Source of the DNA: Marinifilum sp. D714
Lineage (GTDB): Bacteria; Bacteroidota; Bacteroidia; Bacteroidales; Marinifilaceae
Reading direction: 5' to 3'
NCBI RefSeq assembly: GCF_030851345.1
Contig: NZ_JALPNU010000026.1
Coordinates: 1-55,267 of the forward strand
DNA: 55,267 nucleotides
Within the stretch, counting starts at the first letter, position 1. Every line of letters begins with the position of its first letter. A program made the position numbers and the translations under genes. A model generated the notes under the pieces. It saw nothing but the letters and a program-made list of their open reading frames with translations, was not told where the DNA came from and ran no database searches. Shown here piece by piece: positions 54,182 through 55,267 of the stretch.

Positions 54182-54910
54182 CTATCTTTCGTATTTGGTG
54201 AAAAAGCTGCGTAGTTTCATTTTAATTACGCCCCACACAGCTTCATTAAAAATACCACCACTCATTTTTGAGGTTCCTTGTGTTCTATCCGTAAAAATAA
54301 TAGGCACTTCAATAATATTAAAGCCAAATTTCCACGTGGTAAATTTCATTTCTATCTGGAAAGCATACCCTTTAAATCTAATTTTATCCAGATTAATCGT
54401 TTCAAGTACCTTTCTGGTGTAGCATTTAAAGCCAGCAGTTGCATCATGAATTTTCATTCCCGTTACAATTCTAACGTACTTCGATGCAAAATACGACATC
54501 AAAACTCTACCCATAGGCCAATTTACAACATTTACACCAGAAACATAGCGAGAACCAATGGCCATGTCACCACCTTTATTAGCGCAAGCATCATATAAAC
54601 GAACCAAATCTTCCGGATTGTGCGAAAAATCTGCATCCATTTCAAATACATATTCGTAATTGTTTTCAAGTGCCCATTTAAAACCGGTAATATATGCGGT
54701 ACCCAGGCCAAGCTTTCCTTTTCGCTCTATAATGTGTAGTTGAGAAAACTCTTTCTGCAAATCTTTTACAATATCTGCAGTTCCATCAGGAGAATTGTCT
54801 TCAATTACAAGTATATCAAAAGCTGTTTCCAGCGAGAACACCTTCCTTACAATGGCTTCAATATTTTCTTTTTCATTGTAGGTCGGGATAATAACAAGTC
54901 TATCTGTCAC
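54182..54910 (-). CDS. Polyprenol monophosphomannose synthase-like glycosyltransferase (GT2)
   Basis: A 242-aa GT2 enzyme of the dolichol-phosphate mannose synthase type, transferring a sugar from a nucleotide donor to a polyprenyl phosphate. It has LVIIPTYNEKENI at residues 5-17, DILVIEDNSPDGTADIV near residue 34, EMDADFSHNPEDL near residue 91 (the metal-binding DxD) and GSRYVSGVNVVNWP near residue 119. The end (FTDRTQGTSKMSGGIF) is typical, with no C-terminal membrane domains. The start is the GTG at 54910, which precedes the conserved LVIIPTYNE; no ATG is available. Confidence 0.9.
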   Translation of the reverse strand: MTDRLVIIPTYNEKENIEAIVRKVFSLETAFDILVIEDNSPDGTADIVKDLQKEFSQLHIIERKGKLGLGTAYITGFKWALENNYEYVFEMDADFSHNPEDLVRLYDACANKGGDMAIGSRYVSGVNVVNWPMGRVLMSYFASKYVRIVTGMKIHDATAGFKCYTRKVLETINLDKIRFKGYAFQIEMKFTTWKFGFNIIEVPIIFTDRTQGTSKMSGGIFNEAVWGVIKMKLRSFFTKYER

Positions 54911-54946
54911 CTTCAGAGAATTAATGTGTAAAACAATTTATTAGCA

Positions 54947-54954
54947 CGAAGATA
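54947..54954 (-). promoter_or_regulatory. Possible -7 box for the glycosyltransferase-pyrC operon
   Basis: Minus strand TATCTTCG, one mismatch from TAnnTTTG, about 37 nt before the GTG start. The -33 region is only T-rich. Confidence 0.3.
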
Positions 54955-55016
54955 GTATATCTGTAATAAAACTGTCATTTACATTCGTTAAAAAGAGTGA
55001 AAACTATCATTAATTA

Positions 55017-55099
55017 TGCCGGTACCCTTCGGGCCGGGCTATACGCTATATCTTTTTCTCATACTTCGAAAAAGGATGCCGCTTCTATCCCTACCGGAT
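55017..55099. repeat. Compact nested palindromic element (REP-like)
   Basis: Three nested pairings: CCGGTA (55019-55024) with TACCGG (55092-55097), GGG (55036-55038) with CCC (55089-55091), and CTTTTTC (55052-55058) with GAAAAAG (55068-55074). It is markedly more GC-rich than its surroundings (GGTACCCTTCGGGCCGGGCT). It resembles the extragenic palindromes dispersed in many Bacteroidota genomes. No transposase is nearby in the window. Confidence 0.6.
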
Positions 55100-55125
55100 T
55101 GTTTCGAATGATTGCGTATGAAAAA

Positions 55126-55171
55126 ATCAGCGAATAGACATATAAAACAATCAAAAAACACATTCGCTGAT
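55126..55171 (-). terminator. Likely terminator of the gene entering from the right
   Basis: ATCAGCGAAT (55126-55135) and ATTCGCTGAT (55162-55171) form a perfect 10-bp stem with a 26-nt loop. On the minus strand six T follow it. It lies 30 bp past the stop codon at 55202. Confidence 0.6.
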
Positions 55172-55201
55172 GTTTTCCTGAAAAATTTTTCCATCGGATC
55201 T

Positions 55202-55267
55202 TCAGTGAGTTAGCCTGTTTTGGTTAAAATACTTGAGCTTTTCATTTGGAAAGTCGGGAAAGTATGC
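55202..55267 (-). CDS. C-terminal end of a gene running off the right edge
   Basis: On the minus strand the last 21 codons before a TGA at 55202 read AYFPDFPNEKLKYFNQNRL plus TH, which looks like real protein sequence. The frame is open to the window edge. A terminator-like hairpin with a T6 tract follows. Too short to identify. Confidence 0.4.
   Translation of the reverse strand, partial: AYFPDFPNEKLKYFNQNRLTH

Overview
The window is a stretch of chromosome from a low-GC member of the Bacteroidota, most likely an anaerobic marine Bacteroidia lineage such as the Marinifilaceae/Marinilabiliales. The assignment rests on promoters of the type TTTG-N19-TAnnTTTG, weak Shine-Dalgarno sequences, the order of the dcw cluster, a glycine-lipid acyltransferase pair, an enlarged MraY, and LptC next to a CBS-domain membrane protein. 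The genus is inference. No rRNA, tRNA or insertion sequence was seen.

Layout. (1) 118-2055, minus: glsA and glsB type acyltransferases for glycine (amino-acyl) lipids. (2) 2263-19001, plus: a compact division and cell-wall operon, mraZ-rsmH-ftsL-ftsI-murE-mraY-murD-ftsW-murG-murC-ftsQ-ftsA-ftsZ-ftsZ-yqeY. It is headed by three MraZ boxes at exact 10-bp spacing and carries two intact ftsZ genes in tandem. (3) 19360-26190, minus: a PpiD/SurA-like foldase, a CBS-domain membrane protein, a small membrane protein, lptC, a TPR protein and coaX, together an envelope-biogenesis block. (4) 26396-33138: a REC-PAS-PAS-PAS protein, mfd, and two proteins of unknown function. (5) 33520-35758: a type II restriction-modification pair, the m5C methyltransferase overlapping the endonuclease by 89 bp. 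(6) 35844-38412: fbp and a stand-alone aspartate kinase. (7) 38560-49050: a methionine regulon. A consensus promoter leads into a SAM-I riboswitch, then a 39-codon Met-rich small ORF, then a further structured leader, then metY-metX-hom-aspartate kinase-metH-metF. (8) 49163-51181: two tandem secreted paralogues and one unknown protein. (9) 51241-54910, minus: a glycosyltransferase, dihydroorotase, a lipoprotein and a 2-hydroxyacid dehydrogenase. (10) 54911-55267: a structured palindromic element, a terminator, and the C-terminal end of a gene entering from the right.

Most notable observations. (a) The Met-rich small ORF (ends TTMMRMQRMMRML) starts 6 nt after the SAM-I riboswitch aptamer, and its Met codons lie within a potential hairpin, which suggests two layers of methionine control over metY. 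(b) In the tandem ftsZ pair, ftsZ2 keeps the usual C-terminal partner-binding peptide. ftsZ1 instead ends in an amphipathic segment resembling the membrane-targeting tail of the FtsA encoded just upstream. (c) Two intergenic arrays of imperfect palindromes at 19170-19345 and 33148-33436 differ in sequence but share an exact 42-bp period, and neither looks like CRISPR.
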